Shown: positions 32,789 to 41,549, counted from the stretch's first letter. The stretch is DNA of 64,000 nucleotides from Polyangiaceae bacterium (GCA_020633235.1 JACKEA010000001.1:1364001-1428000); one strand, 5' to 3'. Notes: generated from the sequence alone by a model not told the origin. Numbers and translations are program-made.

Positions 32789-34637
32789 CGAGGTCGAACA
32801 GGCATCCCTCAACGCCGGACTTCCCATCGCGCCATCGATGGCACCGGTCGTCCAAGTTGTCGGAGGTGGGCCGGGCGAGTATGCCGTCGACCGCCGGGTT
32901 ACAGGGATTGCTGCCATCGCTGCGCTGATTGGGATCGCGGCAGCGTTGATCGCGCAGCTCTTGTCGGCCGCCATCGCCCTGATCACGAATCTAGCCTTCT
33001 ACGGAACCTTCTCCTTTGCAAACGCATCGCCGGCCGGAAATTCACTTTCCGGATGGGTGATCGTCGTTCCGGTGGCCGGTGCGTTGGTCGTGGGACTGAT
33101 GGCTCGGTACGGGTCGGCTGCGATCCGCGGCCACGGTATCCCCGAAGCGATGGAGCAGGTGCTGTTCAACGAAAGCCGCATCCCGGCGCGTGTGCTCCTG
33201 CTCAAGCCTCTGTCGGCCGTGATCTCCATCGGTACGGGCGGACCGTTCGGGGCCGAAGGTCCCATCATCGCCACCGGGGGAGCGTTGGGTTCCCTCGTCG
33301 GTCAGTTCATCAAGATCTCAGCCGATGAGCGCAAGACCCTGCTCGCCGCCGGCGCGGCCGCCGGAATGGCCGCCACATTCGGATCCCCCGTGGCCGCTGT
33401 TCTCCTTGCGGTAGAGCTCCTCTTGTTCGAGTACCGACCTCGCTCTTTGATCCCGGTCATTCTCGCTTCTGTCGCTGCAACGGGCGTGCGTATTGGGTTT
33501 GATGGCATGGCGCCGGCCTTTTCGGTTCGAGACCTGCCAGCGCCTACACCCTATGGACTGATTGGTTATGTCGCCGTCGGAGCGATAGCAGGCATCGCGT
33601 CCGTTGCAGTGACCAAAGCCGTCTATGCGGTGGAGGACCTGTTCGAACGGTTTCCGATCCATTGGATGTGGTGGCCGGCGCTCGGCGCCATACCAGTGGG
33701 CATCATCGGCATGTTTGTCCCGCGCACGATGGGGGTTGGTTACGACAACATCGAGCAGATGATCTCCGGCGGGTTCACCGGCAAGGCTCTCGGAGTGCTC
33801 TGTGCGTGCAAGTTGGTGTCGTGGCTGTTCTCGCTCGGAAGTGGAACCTCTGGCGGAACGCTCGCGCCGCTCTTCACCGTCGGCGGCGGTGTCGGATACG
33901 CGGCAGCTGCGGGACTCGCGGCCATCGTACCATCGGCCGGAATCGATCTTCGTATCGGTACACTCGTGGGGATGGCCGCGCTCTTTGCTGGTGCCTCGCG
34001 CGCACCCCTAGCCTGCGTCGTGTTCGCGTTCGAAGCAACGCGCCAGCCTCTCGGACTGCTCCCGCTGCTCGGTGGGTGCGGGGCCGCCTACCTGTTGTCC
34101 TGCGTAATGATGAGGACATCCATCATGACGGAAAAGATCGCGCGTCGCGGCCGACCGATTCCCGCCGAGTACTCGGCAGATCAGCTCGAGCAGGTGCTGG
34201 TCAGCGACGTGGGCATACGCTCGGTCGTTACCCTGAAGAACGCAGACCAAATCACAACCGTGAAGGCGTGGCTTCGTTCTGGAGCGCCTGAGACAGCGCA
34301 CCATGGGTTTCCCGTCGTTGACGATGACGGGCGAGTGCTTGGCGTGGTTACCCAACGTGACATCTATGCCTGCCGAGCCGTGGATCGACCTGTGAGTGCG
34401 CTGGTTACCAGGAGTCTGATCGGAATCGCTCGGTCCGCTTCTCTTCGAGAGGCTGCCGACACCATGCTTAGGGAAGGTGTCGGTCGCCTCCCCGTCATGG
34501 AGGGGCGACGTTTGCTGGGCATCATCACGAGAAGCGATCTTCTCGAAGCACATCAGCCTAGACTTATCGCCACAACCCGGGTCGAACGCACGAGGCGCGT
34601 TGGCTTCGCGAAGCGTGAGGAGCGGCGAGGAACTTGA
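32781..34637 (+). CDS. ClC-type chloride channel/antiporter with CBS domains
   Basis: A 618-residue membrane protein from a GTG start. The ClC core (about residues 30-455) has the GHGIPEAM motif, the gating-glutamate loop GPFGAEGPII and the third-selectivity-type segment GSGTSGGTLAPLF. Two CBS domains follow (about 470-600; HHGFPVVDDDGRVLGVVTQ and GVGRLPVMEGRRLLGIITR), which in this family bind nucleotides and gate transport. It acts in the inner membrane in anion or proton balance. Start and stop are clean, and it is coupled to marR upstream. Confidence 0.95.
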   Translation: MASEVEQASLNAGLPIAPSMAPVVQVVGGGPGEYAVDRRVTGIAAIAALIGIAAALIAQLLSAAIALITNLAFYGTFSFANASPAGNSLSGWVIVVPVAGALVVGLMARYGSAAIRGHGIPEAMEQVLFNESRIPARVLLLKPLSAVISIGTGGPFGAEGPIIATGGALGSLVGQFIKISADERKTLLAAGAAAGMAATFGSPVAAVLLAVELLLFEYRPRSLIPVILASVAATGVRIGFDGMAPAFSVRDLPAPTPYGLIGYVAVGAIAGIASVAVTKAVYAVEDLFERFPIHWMWWPALGAIPVGIIGMFVPRTMGVGYDNIEQMISGGFTGKALGVLCACKLVSWLFSLGSGTSGGTLAPLFTVGGGVGYAAAAGLAAIVPSAGIDLRIGTLVGMAALFAGASRAPLACVVFAFEATRQPLGLLPLLGGCGAAYLLSCVMMRTSIMTEKIARRGRPIPAEYSADQLEQVLVSDVGIRSVVTLKNADQITTVKAWLRSGAPETAHHGFPVVDDDGRVLGVVTQRDIYACRAVDRPVSALVTRSLIGIARSASLREAADTMLREGVGRLPVMEGRRLLGIITRSDLLEAHQPRLIATTRVERTRRVGFAKREERRGT

Positions 34638-34703
34638 TCGTCGAAGACCCAATTACCGTCCGATTTGAACGTTGACTCTTCTGGGGCGGAGGATGGACGT
34701 TTG

Positions 34704-35417
34704 ATGCCAGCAACGATTGCCTGGATTTCAAGTGCGATGCCTTGGAGGTTGTTTCTTCGAATTTTCGTCGGCACCTTGTTAGGAGGCGTCATTGGCTACG
34801 AGCGGGACGTGCACGGCAGACCAGCAGGCCTACGCACTCACATGATCGTCGGCCTCGCGTCGACGACGTTCATGGTGATATCGATAACCTTTGTCGACTA
34901 TCAGCAGTTTCAGCACCAAACCTTAGTCGAGGTAGACGCATCGCGCATCGCAGCATCAATCGTCACAGGCATGGGGTTTTTGGCAGGAGGTGCCATCCTC
35001 CGCACCGGAATCTCCGTGCAGGGGCTCACGACTGCGGCGGCACTATGGCTCGTGGGCGCAATCGGGATGGCTTCTGGGTCGGGGATGTTTGCTGTAGCGA
35101 CCCTTGTCACCCTGTTGGGCGTTCTAGCGCTGACGATTCTTAGGCGATTTGAGGACAAAGATGCTCGGACCACCCAGCGACACAAGATAGACCTCGTCCT
35201 TGGGCAGACCGGCTCGGCGAAGCACATTTCGGAGAAACTTCGAGGCATGGGGCTCACGGTCTCAACGCTGGTGCAGGAGCGAAAGCCAGAAGATGACACT
35301 CAATCGATGACGCTCGATATCCGCGTTCCGGTGGAATTCGACCTTGAGCAGATCATCGACACCCTGGAAGCAGAACGTGGTGTTCGGTATCTACGAATCG
35401 AGCATGTTGCGTGGTGA
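34704..35417 (+). CDS. MgtC/SapB-family membrane protein
   Basis: A 237-residue protein. The ATG at 34704 has GGAGG upstream; a TTG at 34665 is also possible. MgtC hallmarks are RIFVGTLLGGVIGYERD, GRPAGLRTHMIVGLAS, ASRIAASIVTGMGFLAGGAI and GLTTAAALWLVGAIGMASG, giving about four or five membrane helices. The C-terminal cytoplasmic ACT-like part (about 165-237) is present. MgtC proteins protect ATP synthase and aid survival in magnesium limitation or acid. It is placed 66 bases after the ClC gene and is probably cotranscribed. Confidence 0.92.
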   Translation: MPATIAWISSAMPWRLFLRIFVGTLLGGVIGYERDVHGRPAGLRTHMIVGLASTTFMVISITFVDYQQFQHQTLVEVDASRIAASIVTGMGFLAGGAILRTGISVQGLTTAAALWLVGAIGMASGSGMFAVATLVTLLGVLALTILRRFEDKDARTTQRHKIDLVLGQTGSAKHISEKLRGMGLTVSTLVQERKPEDDTQSMTLDIRVPVEFDLEQIIDTLEAERGVRYLRIEHVAW

Positions 35418-35516
35418 GCGCGTCTCGGGTGACTCTTCGCTGTCACGTCCTGTGCTGGTATGAGGAGCCCCCCACAACCGTTGAAATCACGTACGTGTAC
35501 GCGCTCGACCTCAGAG

Positions 35517-37088
35517 TCACTTCCGCAGTCCCAGCCGCTCGGCCATGCGGTGCAGGTTGCTGCGCGCCATACCCAACGACCGTGCCGCCGCGGCCCAATT
35601 ACCTGCGTTCTCTTCCACGGCGCGAAGGACCATGGCGCGTTTGGTCTCTTCGAGCGCCTCCCGCAGAGTCATACGCCCTATGGCGACGACGACAGGGCTC
35701 TCGCGAGGAGGTGGGCACGGGGCCTCCAACTTCCCTGGTTCGGGGCGGGGAGCCTCAAGCTGGAGGTGCTCAAGTCCGAGCAGAACCGGTGCATCGCGTG
35801 TGGCGTGGACACTGGCGCGCAGGACGGCCCGGCCAAGAAGGTGATCGAGCTCGCGCACGTTGCCCGGCCATTCAGCGGTTGTCAGTGCGTGCCGGGCCGG
35901 CTCGTTGAGCCGTACGGGTCCCAAGCCGAGCCGCCGTCGATACACATCCAGGAAAAGGCCGGCGAGCAAAGGAATGTCCGAACGCCGTTCGCGAAGCGGC
36001 GGCACGTGAATCGGATACATGTTCAAGCGATGAAACAGGTCCGCGCGGAACCGGCCGGCTTCCACCTCTCGTTCAAGGTCTCGATTCGTTGCGGCCACGA
36101 CGCGCACATCCACGTGCAGGGGCTTGTCTGACCCAACACGCTGGATCTCGCCTTCTTGAAGTACCCGCAGGAGCTTGGGCTGGACGGACAGCGGGAGCTC
36201 ACCGACCTCGTCGAGGAAAAGGGTACCACCATCGGCGATTTCGAACTTCCCCGCGCGGTCGGCGGTCGCTCCCGTGTAGGCGCCGCGGAGATGCCCGAAA
36301 AGCTCGCTTTCGACGATCATCTCTGGAAGAGCCGCACAGTTGACGCAGATGAGAGGCTGCTCGCTACGACGTGAATGTTGATGAACCGATCGCGCGACGA
36401 GCTCCTTGCCGACTCCCGTTTCCCCCGTGATCAGAGCCGCGAAATCAGAGGGAGCGACGAGTTCGATTTCCTCGCGGACGCGCTGAATGGCAGCGCTGGT
36501 CCCGATGATCTGGTTCCCGCCTTCCCGCTGCGCGGCGTCTCGTTGCAGCGCGTGCGCGATTTGCTGGTGGCGACGTGAAGCAACCTCGAGTGCGTGGATG
36601 ATTCGCCCTGTGCGAAGGGCGGCACCAGCGAGTGCGCCGAGCATCCGAAGGAATCCCTCGTCGAGGTCGTCGAACGCTCCCGCCTCGAGCGCGTCGGCGG
36701 TGAGCACGCCGATGACGCGGTCTTCCTCCATGAGCGGACAGCCCAGACACGCGTGCACGTCACGTGTGGCATCCGGGTTGACGAGCAGCAGACCGTCGTA
36801 GGGATCGGGCAGCGGACTGTCCGAAGGAAAGCGAACCGGGGCCCTGCGCGCGACGACGACGTCCAGGCGGGGGTGTTCGCGACGCGCAAAACGCCGCCCG
36901 AGCACTTCCGGTGCCAGGCCATGCGCGGCGAGCGGGACGAGGTCGTCGCCAGCCAGTTCCAGTACCGCGGCGGCATCGCACGGGATGGAGCGCCTCGCTG
37001 CCTCAAGGAGGCGGGCAAGACGATCCTGCGAGGCGAGTGAAGCCGTCAGGTCCACCGCGATTGTCAGAAGCGCATCCTGGTCACTCAT
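35517..37088 (-). CDS. norR: NorR-type sigma-54 activator (nitric-oxide sensing)
   Basis: A 523-residue sigma-54 enhancer-binding protein with the NorR architecture: N-terminal GAF domain (about 20-165; in NorR it holds a non-haem iron that binds NO), AAA+ core (about 195-420) with Walker A GETGVGKE, sigma-54 loop GAYTGA (a Tyr variant of GAFTGA) and Walker B GGTLFLDEVGEL, then a Fis-type HTH at the end (NWAAAARSLGMARSNLHRMA). It is divergent from the RIC gene at 37223, whose promoter is of sigma-54 type, which is the classic NorR target arrangement. Confidence 0.88.
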   Translation of the reverse strand: MSDQDALLTIAVDLTASLASQDRLARLLEAARRSIPCDAAAVLELAGDDLVPLAAHGLAPEVLGRRFARREHPRLDVVVARRAPVRFPSDSPLPDPYDGLLLVNPDATRDVHACLGCPLMEEDRVIGVLTADALEAGAFDDLDEGFLRMLGALAGAALRTGRIIHALEVASRRHQQIAHALQRDAAQREGGNQIIGTSAAIQRVREEIELVAPSDFAALITGETGVGKELVARSVHQHSRRSEQPLICVNCAALPEMIVESELFGHLRGAYTGATADRAGKFEIADGGTLFLDEVGELPLSVQPKLLRVLQEGEIQRVGSDKPLHVDVRVVAATNRDLEREVEAGRFRADLFHRLNMYPIHVPPLRERRSDIPLLAGLFLDVYRRRLGLGPVRLNEPARHALTTAEWPGNVRELDHLLGRAVLRASVHATRDAPVLLGLEHLQLEAPRPEPGKLEAPCPPPRESPVVVAIGRMTLREALEETKRAMVLRAVEENAGNWAAAARSLGMARSNLHRMAERLGLRK

Positions 37089-37181
37089 GGTTATTACTAG
37101 AGTAACGCTTCGTTATGGCGAAGATAACATGTGTAACATAACATGGCTACGTAACATTTTGATATTCTTTATAATTTTATA
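37089..37181. promoter_or_regulatory. AT-rich divergent control region with TAACAT repeats
   Basis: Four TAACAT hexamers start at 37125, 37134, 37139 and 37152 in the norR-RIC intergenic region, which is far richer in A/T than the surroundings. They lie 30-60 bases upstream of the sigma-54 promoter, a plausible place for activator binding. They do not obviously match the E. coli NorR half-sites, so the assignment is tentative. Confidence 0.4.
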
Positions 37182-37196
37182 TGGCATAAGCTTTGC
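37182..37196 (+). promoter_or_regulatory. Sigma-54 promoter for the RIC gene
   Basis: TGGCATAAGCTTTGC: GG and GC elements with exactly ten bases between them, close to the TGGCAC-N5-TTGC consensus. It lies 27 bases upstream of the ATG at 37223. Confidence 0.8.
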
Positions 37197-37222
37197 TTGT
37201 TCCACAAGAACGAGGAGACGCC

Positions 37223-37885
37223 ATGATTGACGCCAACGATACCCTGGGCGAGGTCGCGACCACCCATCCCGCATCGACGCTGGTCTTCCTTCGGCACCGG
37301 CTCGACTTCTGCTGTGGGGGTGGCCAGAAGCTTGGCGACGCGTGTCGAGCAGCCGGCCTCGATCCCGAGCTGGTCATCCAGGAGATTAGCGCTGAAGCCA
37401 CCGCACGGACGCCCGAGCGTTGGGACACACGGCCGTTGCCAGAGCTCCTCGACTTCATCCTCACTCGCTACCACGAGCCGTTGCGGTCGGATCTCCCCAC
37501 TTTGCTCGACGCGGCACGGAGAGTCGAGCGCGTCCATGCAAAGAAGGACAGCTGCCCTCATGGTTTGGCGTCGCTGTTGGAACAGTTGGATGCCGAGATC
37601 GGACAGCACCTCGCCAAGGAAGAACAGGTGCTCTTTCCGGCGCTTCGTTCCGGGACTGGGGGCACCAACGTCCATATGCCGATCCGGGTGATGATGCAGG
37701 AGCACGACGACCACGGGGCAAACCTCCATCGTCTTCGCGAGCTCGCAACGGACTTCAGCCCGCCACCGGAGGCGTGCGCAACATGGCGAGCCCTCTACAT
37801 CGGGCTCGAGAAGCTGGAGTCGGAGCTGATGGAACACATCCACCTCGAGAACAACGTCCTGTTTCCGCGAGCGCTAAACGCGTGA
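37223..37885 (+). CDS. RIC/YtfE-type iron-sulfur cluster repair protein
   Basis: A 220-residue di-iron protein of the YtfE/ScdA/DnrN family, which repairs FeS clusters after nitrosative or oxidative damage. The ATG at 37223 follows CGAGGAGA. The N-terminal ScdA_N domain has LDFCCGGGQ (about residue 31). The hemerythrin-like domain (about 75-220) supplies iron ligands in RYHEPLR, HLAKEEQVLFP, MMQEHDDHG and HIHLENNVLFPRA. It lies divergent from norR behind a sigma-54 promoter, so expression under nitric oxide is expected. Confidence 0.95.
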   Translation: MIDANDTLGEVATTHPASTLVFLRHRLDFCCGGGQKLGDACRAAGLDPELVIQEISAEATARTPERWDTRPLPELLDFILTRYHEPLRSDLPTLLDAARRVERVHAKKDSCPHGLASLLEQLDAEIGQHLAKEEQVLFPALRSGTGGTNVHMPIRVMMQEHDDHGANLHRLRELATDFSPPPEACATWRALYIGLEKLESELMEHIHLENNVLFPRALNA

Positions 37886-37904
37886 ACGAGAGAGGAGGCA
37901 CGCT

Positions 37905-38252
37905 GTGGTCGGCGTCTCGAAGGCACTCAGCGTCAGCGCTCACTGCGTCCAGTGCGGCGAATTCAACATGGGCGCGGACGTGATCGCCGAGAGTCAGCGA
38001 TTGCTCGCCGAAGGGTGCCGGGCGTCTCCCTACGAATGTCGACCAGAGTTGTTGGCCACGCTCCTGCCGCAGTTCGCTCTCGAGTCTCTTCAAACAGATT
38101 GGGACCGGCTAGAGAGCGCCACGCGAGAGCCGGGCCGGCATATCTCGCTCCACATTTGGCGGCCCGATGCGCCTCGCACGAACAACAAGCTGGATCCGCG
38201 CACCATCGCCCGGTGGTGGGACCACGGCGGCTACATTCCAGCCAAGGCGTGA
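37905..38252 (+). CDS. Small Cys-containing protein, paralog of 53320-53682
   Basis: A 115-residue protein from a GTG with GAGAGGAGG upstream. The N-terminal half is conserved with the protein at 53320: C-x2-CG(E/D)F, then ADV(I/V)AESQRLLA-GC-(x)4-(P/S)(Y/H)EC, then LLATLL and W-x2-LE; both end DDGGYIP or DHGGYIP. The four conserved cysteines could bind a metal. The C-terminal half is polar. Both genes sit behind sigma-54 promoters among nitrosative-stress genes, so a role there is likely, but no family is recognised. Confidence 0.75.
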   Translation: MVGVSKALSVSAHCVQCGEFNMGADVIAESQRLLAEGCRASPYECRPELLATLLPQFALESLQTDWDRLESATREPGRHISLHIWRPDAPRTNNKLDPRTIARWWDHGGYIPAKA

Positions 38253-39187
38253 CGCGCGTGATGCTGACGCAGCTTTCCAGACATCGCGCGACTAGTGGCG
38301 AGAACTTAGTCGATCTCCTCGGCGACTGCCACGAGAGGATCCGCCGGTTCATCACCTTGGCCCATGAAGCCGGTTCGCGGCAGGATGTCCCCGTCGATCA
38401 GATCGCCCAGGCGTGTATCGATGTGGGGCGCTACTTCACCCAGGCGCTGCCGCTTCATGTCGCAGATAGGGAAGAGAGCATCGAGCCGCGACTGCGTGGA
38501 CTGTCGCTGGCTGTGGACCAAGCTTTCGATGCTGTGACTCAGCAACACCGGCGGCACGAGCCCGAGCTGGAGGCCCTGCTTCGCGCGACGAGTGTGCTTC
38601 GACACAACCCGCATGACGGAATGGCCCGAGACGAGGTCGCGAACACCGCCCTGGCGTTGGAGGCGCAGTTCGAGAATCACTTGCGCCTCGAGGAAAGCTT
38701 CCCCGCCATTCGTGAGCTCCTGTCGTCAGGGACCCGAACAACGATCATCGATGAGCTTCGAAGGCGGGGACACAACAGTCGACCACAATCGGGGCCGATA
38801 CCGACCCCCGCTGGAGGAGCAGTCATGAATAAACCTGCACCGCCGGACCACGGCGTGCGCTTTGACCTCGCGGTTGTCGCGCGCGAGCTACGTGCCGAGG
38901 AGCCGTACCTTCGCGAAGGGCAGACTGCGCGAACCCTGATTCGTACTCCGGACCTGCGCATCGTCGTCGTCGCGCTCAAGAACGGAAAGACAATCTCCGA
39001 GCACCACGCGAGCGTTACCGCATCGGTGCAGACCCTGTCTGGCCACATCCGCCTGCAGCTCCCGGAGCGGACCATAGACGTTCCGGAGGGCCAACTCCTG
39101 GTGATGGGAGCTGGTCTGCCGCATGACGTGTACGCAGAGACGGATAGCACATTCGTACTGACGCTGGGCTGGCCCGTAAGCAAGTAG
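38249..39187 (+). CDS. Hemerythrin-like domain joined in frame to a cupin
   Basis: One uninterrupted frame holds two domains. The first, from a GTG at 38249 that overlaps the previous stop (ATG at 38261 also possible), is a hemerythrin-like bundle (DCHERIRRFITLAHEAG; LHVADREESIEPRL; HRRHEPELEALL; FENHLRLEESFP) of about 190 residues. The second starts at an ATG at 38825 with GGAGGAGC upstream and is a cupin. The first domain has no stop before the second. Either a fusion protein of 312 residues plus a separately initiated cupin is made, or a stop codon has been lost. It lies in the RIC operon. Confidence 0.75.
   Translation: MTRVMLTQLSRHRATSGENLVDLLGDCHERIRRFITLAHEAGSRQDVPVDQIAQACIDVGRYFTQALPLHVADREESIEPRLRGLSLAVDQAFDAVTQQHRRHEPELEALLRATSVLRHNPHDGMARDEVANTALALEAQFENHLRLEESFPAIRELLSSGTRTTIIDELRRRGHNSRPQSGPIPTPAGGAVMNKPAPPDHGVRFDLAVVARELRAEEPYLREGQTARTLIRTPDLRIVVVALKNGKTISEHHASVTASVQTLSGHIRLQLPERTIDVPEGQLLVMGAGLPHDVYAETDSTFVLTLGWPVSK
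38825..39187 (+). CDS. Cupin-domain protein with internal start
   Basis: A 120-residue single-domain cupin (ISEHHASVTASVQTLSGHI and PEGQLLVMGAGLPHDVYA, with metal-binding His residues in EHHA and PHDV). The strong ribosome binding site (GGAGGAGC) before its ATG shows it can be made on its own, although the upstream hemerythrin frame reads into it. Small cupins of this type accompany hemerythrin and RIC genes in denitrifier clusters; the substrate is unknown. Confidence 0.75.
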   Translation: MNKPAPPDHGVRFDLAVVARELRAEEPYLREGQTARTLIRTPDLRIVVVALKNGKTISEHHASVTASVQTLSGHIRLQLPERTIDVPEGQLLVMGAGLPHDVYAETDSTFVLTLGWPVSK

Positions 39188-39211
39188 GCGCAGGCCGCAA
39201 GGGACGGGAAG

Positions 39212-39640
39212 ATGAAGCTGAGCGACCATCACCACCAGGCGCTGGTCCTTGCGCGGCGCGCGGACGTCGGCGGCCTCCGTGAAGCCCGAGGTGTTGGCTG
39301 CCCTATGAGGAGGTCACGCGCCGCTTCCACAGCGAGCTGCCCCCCATTTCTCAGTCGAGGAGCAGTACATGCAGCCCGCGTTGGAACGACCCGGAGGTGC
39401 TGCGCTTGCAAAGCGAACGCGAGACGAACACGTGGAGCTTCGCCGGACCGTGTCCGCAGACAGACACGACCGTGCGACCACACTGGATCGGTTCGGCACT
39501 CTGCTGCGAGATCAGGTCCGATTCGAGGAACGCATGGCCTTCGAGGCCGTGCAGGAGAGGTTGAGTGACGCCGAGTCTCGAAGCCGTATGCGAAGTATGC
39601 CGTGTGCAGGCGTCGGCGTCGGCGTCGTAGCCACGGGAAG
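39212..39640 (+). pseudogene. Hemerythrin-like protein, two frameshifts
   Basis: Starts as MKLSDHHHQALVLARRAD. The family continuation EEVTRRFHSELPP is in the next frame (about 39308-39345), and HFSVEEQYMQPALE plus DEHVELRR and FGTLLRDQVRFEERMAFEAV are in the third (about 39345-39560). Two small indels explain this. The reading frame of the last part continues into the next gene without a stop. Confidence 0.7.
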
Positions 39641-39653
39641 GAAGCGACTAGAT

Positions 39654-40004
39654 ATGGGCGACGACACATTCCCAAGACCGACAGCCGATCTCGCGAAGCG
39701 CCGCAAGAGCCTGGCTCCTGACGTGGAGTCTGCTTTCCACGACTTCAGCAAGGCCGTGTTTCGCGAAGGTGCCCTGTCGCGCAAGCACAAGCAAATTATC
39801 GCGGTGGCCGTGGCGCATGTGACCCAGTGCCCCTACTGCATTCGTGGGCATACCACCGCTGCAACGCGCGAAGGCGCCACGCCCGAGGAGCTGATGGAGG
39901 CGATCTGGGTGGCCGCAGAGATGCGCGCGGGCGGCGCGTATGCTCATTCCCTGATTGCGCTCGATGTCCTTGGCGCGGAGCACGACCATGCCCCGCGCGA
40001 GTAG
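39654..40004 (+). CDS. AhpD/carboxymuconolactone-decarboxylase-like protein
   Basis: A 116-residue protein. The ATG at 39654 follows GGAAGGAAG; the frame is open upstream but there it encodes the hemerythrin remnant. The CMD fold shows the peroxidase-type CxxC with His (QCPYCIRGHT, about residue 60), preceded by a KHKQIIAVAVAHV helix and followed by EELMEAIWVAAEMRAGGAYAH. AhpD-like proteins reduce peroxides through this Cys pair. It overlaps the next gene by 17 bases. Confidence 0.9.
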   Translation: MGDDTFPRPTADLAKRRKSLAPDVESAFHDFSKAVFREGALSRKHKQIIAVAVAHVTQCPYCIRGHTTAATREGATPEELMEAIWVAAEMRAGGAYAHSLIALDVLGAEHDHAPRE

Positions 40005-40362
40005 TCCAAGGCTTCAGGTTAAGCGCGTCTACGACCCACCGACTCGCTCAGATGGGCGTCGCGTGCTGGTGGATCGGATTTGGCCCCGTGGCCTCTCGAA
40101 AGATGGCGCCGAGCTCGATGCGTGGTTCAAGGGTATCGCCCCCAGTGCAGAGCTGCGCAAATGGTTTAGCCACGAGCCATCGAGGTGGGCGTCCTTCAAG
40201 TGGAGGTACTTTCGCGAACTCGACGAACGAGAAGAGGCGATCGAGCAGCTGTTGGACGGCTGTAATGCACGCACCCTTACCCTGCTGTTCGCCGCAAAGG
40301 ACCCCGCGCACAACAACGCCGTGGCGTTGAAGGAGTACTTGGATGCGCGAGCGAAGCGATGA
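39988..40362 (+). CDS. DUF488-family protein
   Basis: A 124-residue protein of DUF488 (YeaO-like): KRVYDPPTRSDGRRVLVDRI, WPRGLSKD, LDAWFKGIAPSAELRKWF and TLLFAAKDPAHNNAVALKEY. Members often sit with hemerythrin or nitrite/nitrate genes; their biochemical role is unknown. The ATG at 39988 lies inside the previous gene, and its stop overlaps the next start (ATGA). Confidence 0.9.
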   Translation: MPRASSPRLQVKRVYDPPTRSDGRRVLVDRIWPRGLSKDGAELDAWFKGIAPSAELRKWFSHEPSRWASFKWRYFRELDEREEAIEQLLDGCNARTLTLLFAAKDPAHNNAVALKEYLDARAKR

Positions 40363-40880
40363 CGGGGACGATGATGCACGTGCTCTACCTGCTTTCGGTG
40401 TGGGTCCACATCCTCGCGGCGACTGTCTGGATCGGGGGCATGCTGTTCCTGGTTCTGGTCGTCGTCCCCTGGCTGCGAACGGGTGGCCGAACGGATGCCG
40501 CCGTCTTTCTACGTGAGACCGGGGAGCGCTTCCGCAATGTCGGCTGGGTCTGCTTTGGACTGTTGCTAGTCACTGGGACCTTCAACTTATGGGTTCGGGG
40601 CGTCCGGCTAGGAGACTTTGCACGCGCCGAGTGGCTGGAATCGTCGTTCGGTAAGACTAGCCTCGTCAAGTTGAGCGCATTCGTGCTTGTGCTGATAGTG
40701 AGCGCCACCCACGACTTCGTCGTCGGCCCACGCGCAACCAGGGCGATCGCGGCAGACGCTCGCGCGGCACAGGCTCACCTTGAACGTCGGCGTGCATCGG
40801 TGCTTGGTCGGGTCAATGTGCTTCTCGCGCTGATCCTCGTGGCCGCCGGCGTGATGCTCGTCAGGGGGACGCCATGGTGA
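40359..40880 (+). CDS. CopD-like four-helix membrane protein
   Basis: A 173-residue inner-membrane protein with four hydrophobic helices (LYLLSVWVHILAATVWIGGM; VGWVCFGLLLVTGTFNLWV; LVKLSAFVLVLIVSATHDFV; VNVLLALILVAAGVMLV). The HILAATVWIGGM helix and THDFVVGP match the CopD/YozB-type family with His residues that may bind copper or haem. It is coupled to DUF488 upstream and overlaps the next start by seven bases. Confidence 0.8.
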   Translation: MTGTMMHVLYLLSVWVHILAATVWIGGMLFLVLVVVPWLRTGGRTDAAVFLRETGERFRNVGWVCFGLLLVTGTFNLWVRGVRLGDFARAEWLESSFGKTSLVKLSAFVLVLIVSATHDFVVGPRATRAIAADARAAQAHLERRRASVLGRVNVLLALILVAAGVMLVRGTPW

Positions 40881-41224
40881 GTCAGAGCATCGTGAGCTAC
40901 CTGGTGGCCGACCACGCGCGACTGCTCACGCTTCTGAACCGCGCCATGGAGAAACCGGAGATCGAGCCGGAAGCGTTTGCTGACTTTCGGCGTGGATTGC
41001 TGCGTCACATGGCGATCGAGCGGAAACTGCGATTGCCGGCGGTTCGGAAGGCGCGTGGGGGAACGCCACTCGCTCGAGCGCACGAGCTAATCGACCATGC
41101 GGCGCTCACCTCGCTGCTCGTGCCGACTCCCGACCTGGCGTTGTGCCAGGAGGTCGTGATCTGCGCCGACCAGATTGCCCGCTCACCCGAGCTCCACCGA
41201 ACCCTGCGCGATGTGCCGGCCTGA
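40874..41224 (+). CDS. Hemerythrin-like protein
   Basis: A 116-residue helical protein with hemerythrin-type His/Glu spacing (YLVADHARLLTLLNRAM; RGLLRHMAIERKLRLPAV; RAHELIDHAALTSLLV). It is shorter than usual and ends near the last helix. The sequence directly downstream is a cytochrome P450 fragment, so its 3' end may be altered. Confidence 0.8.
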   Translation: MVSQSIVSYLVADHARLLTLLNRAMEKPEIEPEAFADFRRGLLRHMAIERKLRLPAVRKARGGTPLARAHELIDHAALTSLLVPTPDLALCQEVVICADQIARSPELHRTLRDVPA

Positions 41225-41480
41225 TACCAGAGGAGTGGTTGCGAGTCCCAGGCCCGCTGGTGTCCAACCGGCGACGGGTGACCCGCGACGTCACTCTGGG
41301 TGGACTCTGCATGGCGGCTGGCGAACGGGTGTCGCTGATGTGGATCAGCGCGAACCGCGACGAGACCGTGTTCGAGAGTCCCGACTCCGTGCGCAGCGAT
41401 CGGGATCAACGCGCGAGCCTCCTCTGGGGAGCAGGCGTTGACGTTTGCGTGCCGGGGAACGCGCTCACCCAGGCGGCTTG
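41225..41480 (+). pseudogene. Cytochrome P450 C-terminal fragment
   Basis: Reads SNRRRVTRDVTLGG, AAGERVSLMWISANRDETVF, DRDQRASLLWGAGVDVCVPG: the region from the K-helix side to the haem-binding loop of bacterial P450s, where GxGxHxCxG is expected. The loop here is degenerate (GAGVDVCVPGN), and nothing of the rest of the gene is present. Confidence 0.75.
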
Positions 41481-41549
41481 CCTTCCCCGAAAATGGTTGG
41501 GCTTCGCTTCCTTTGAGGCTCGGATGACACTGTGCGAGGATGGGCCCCG

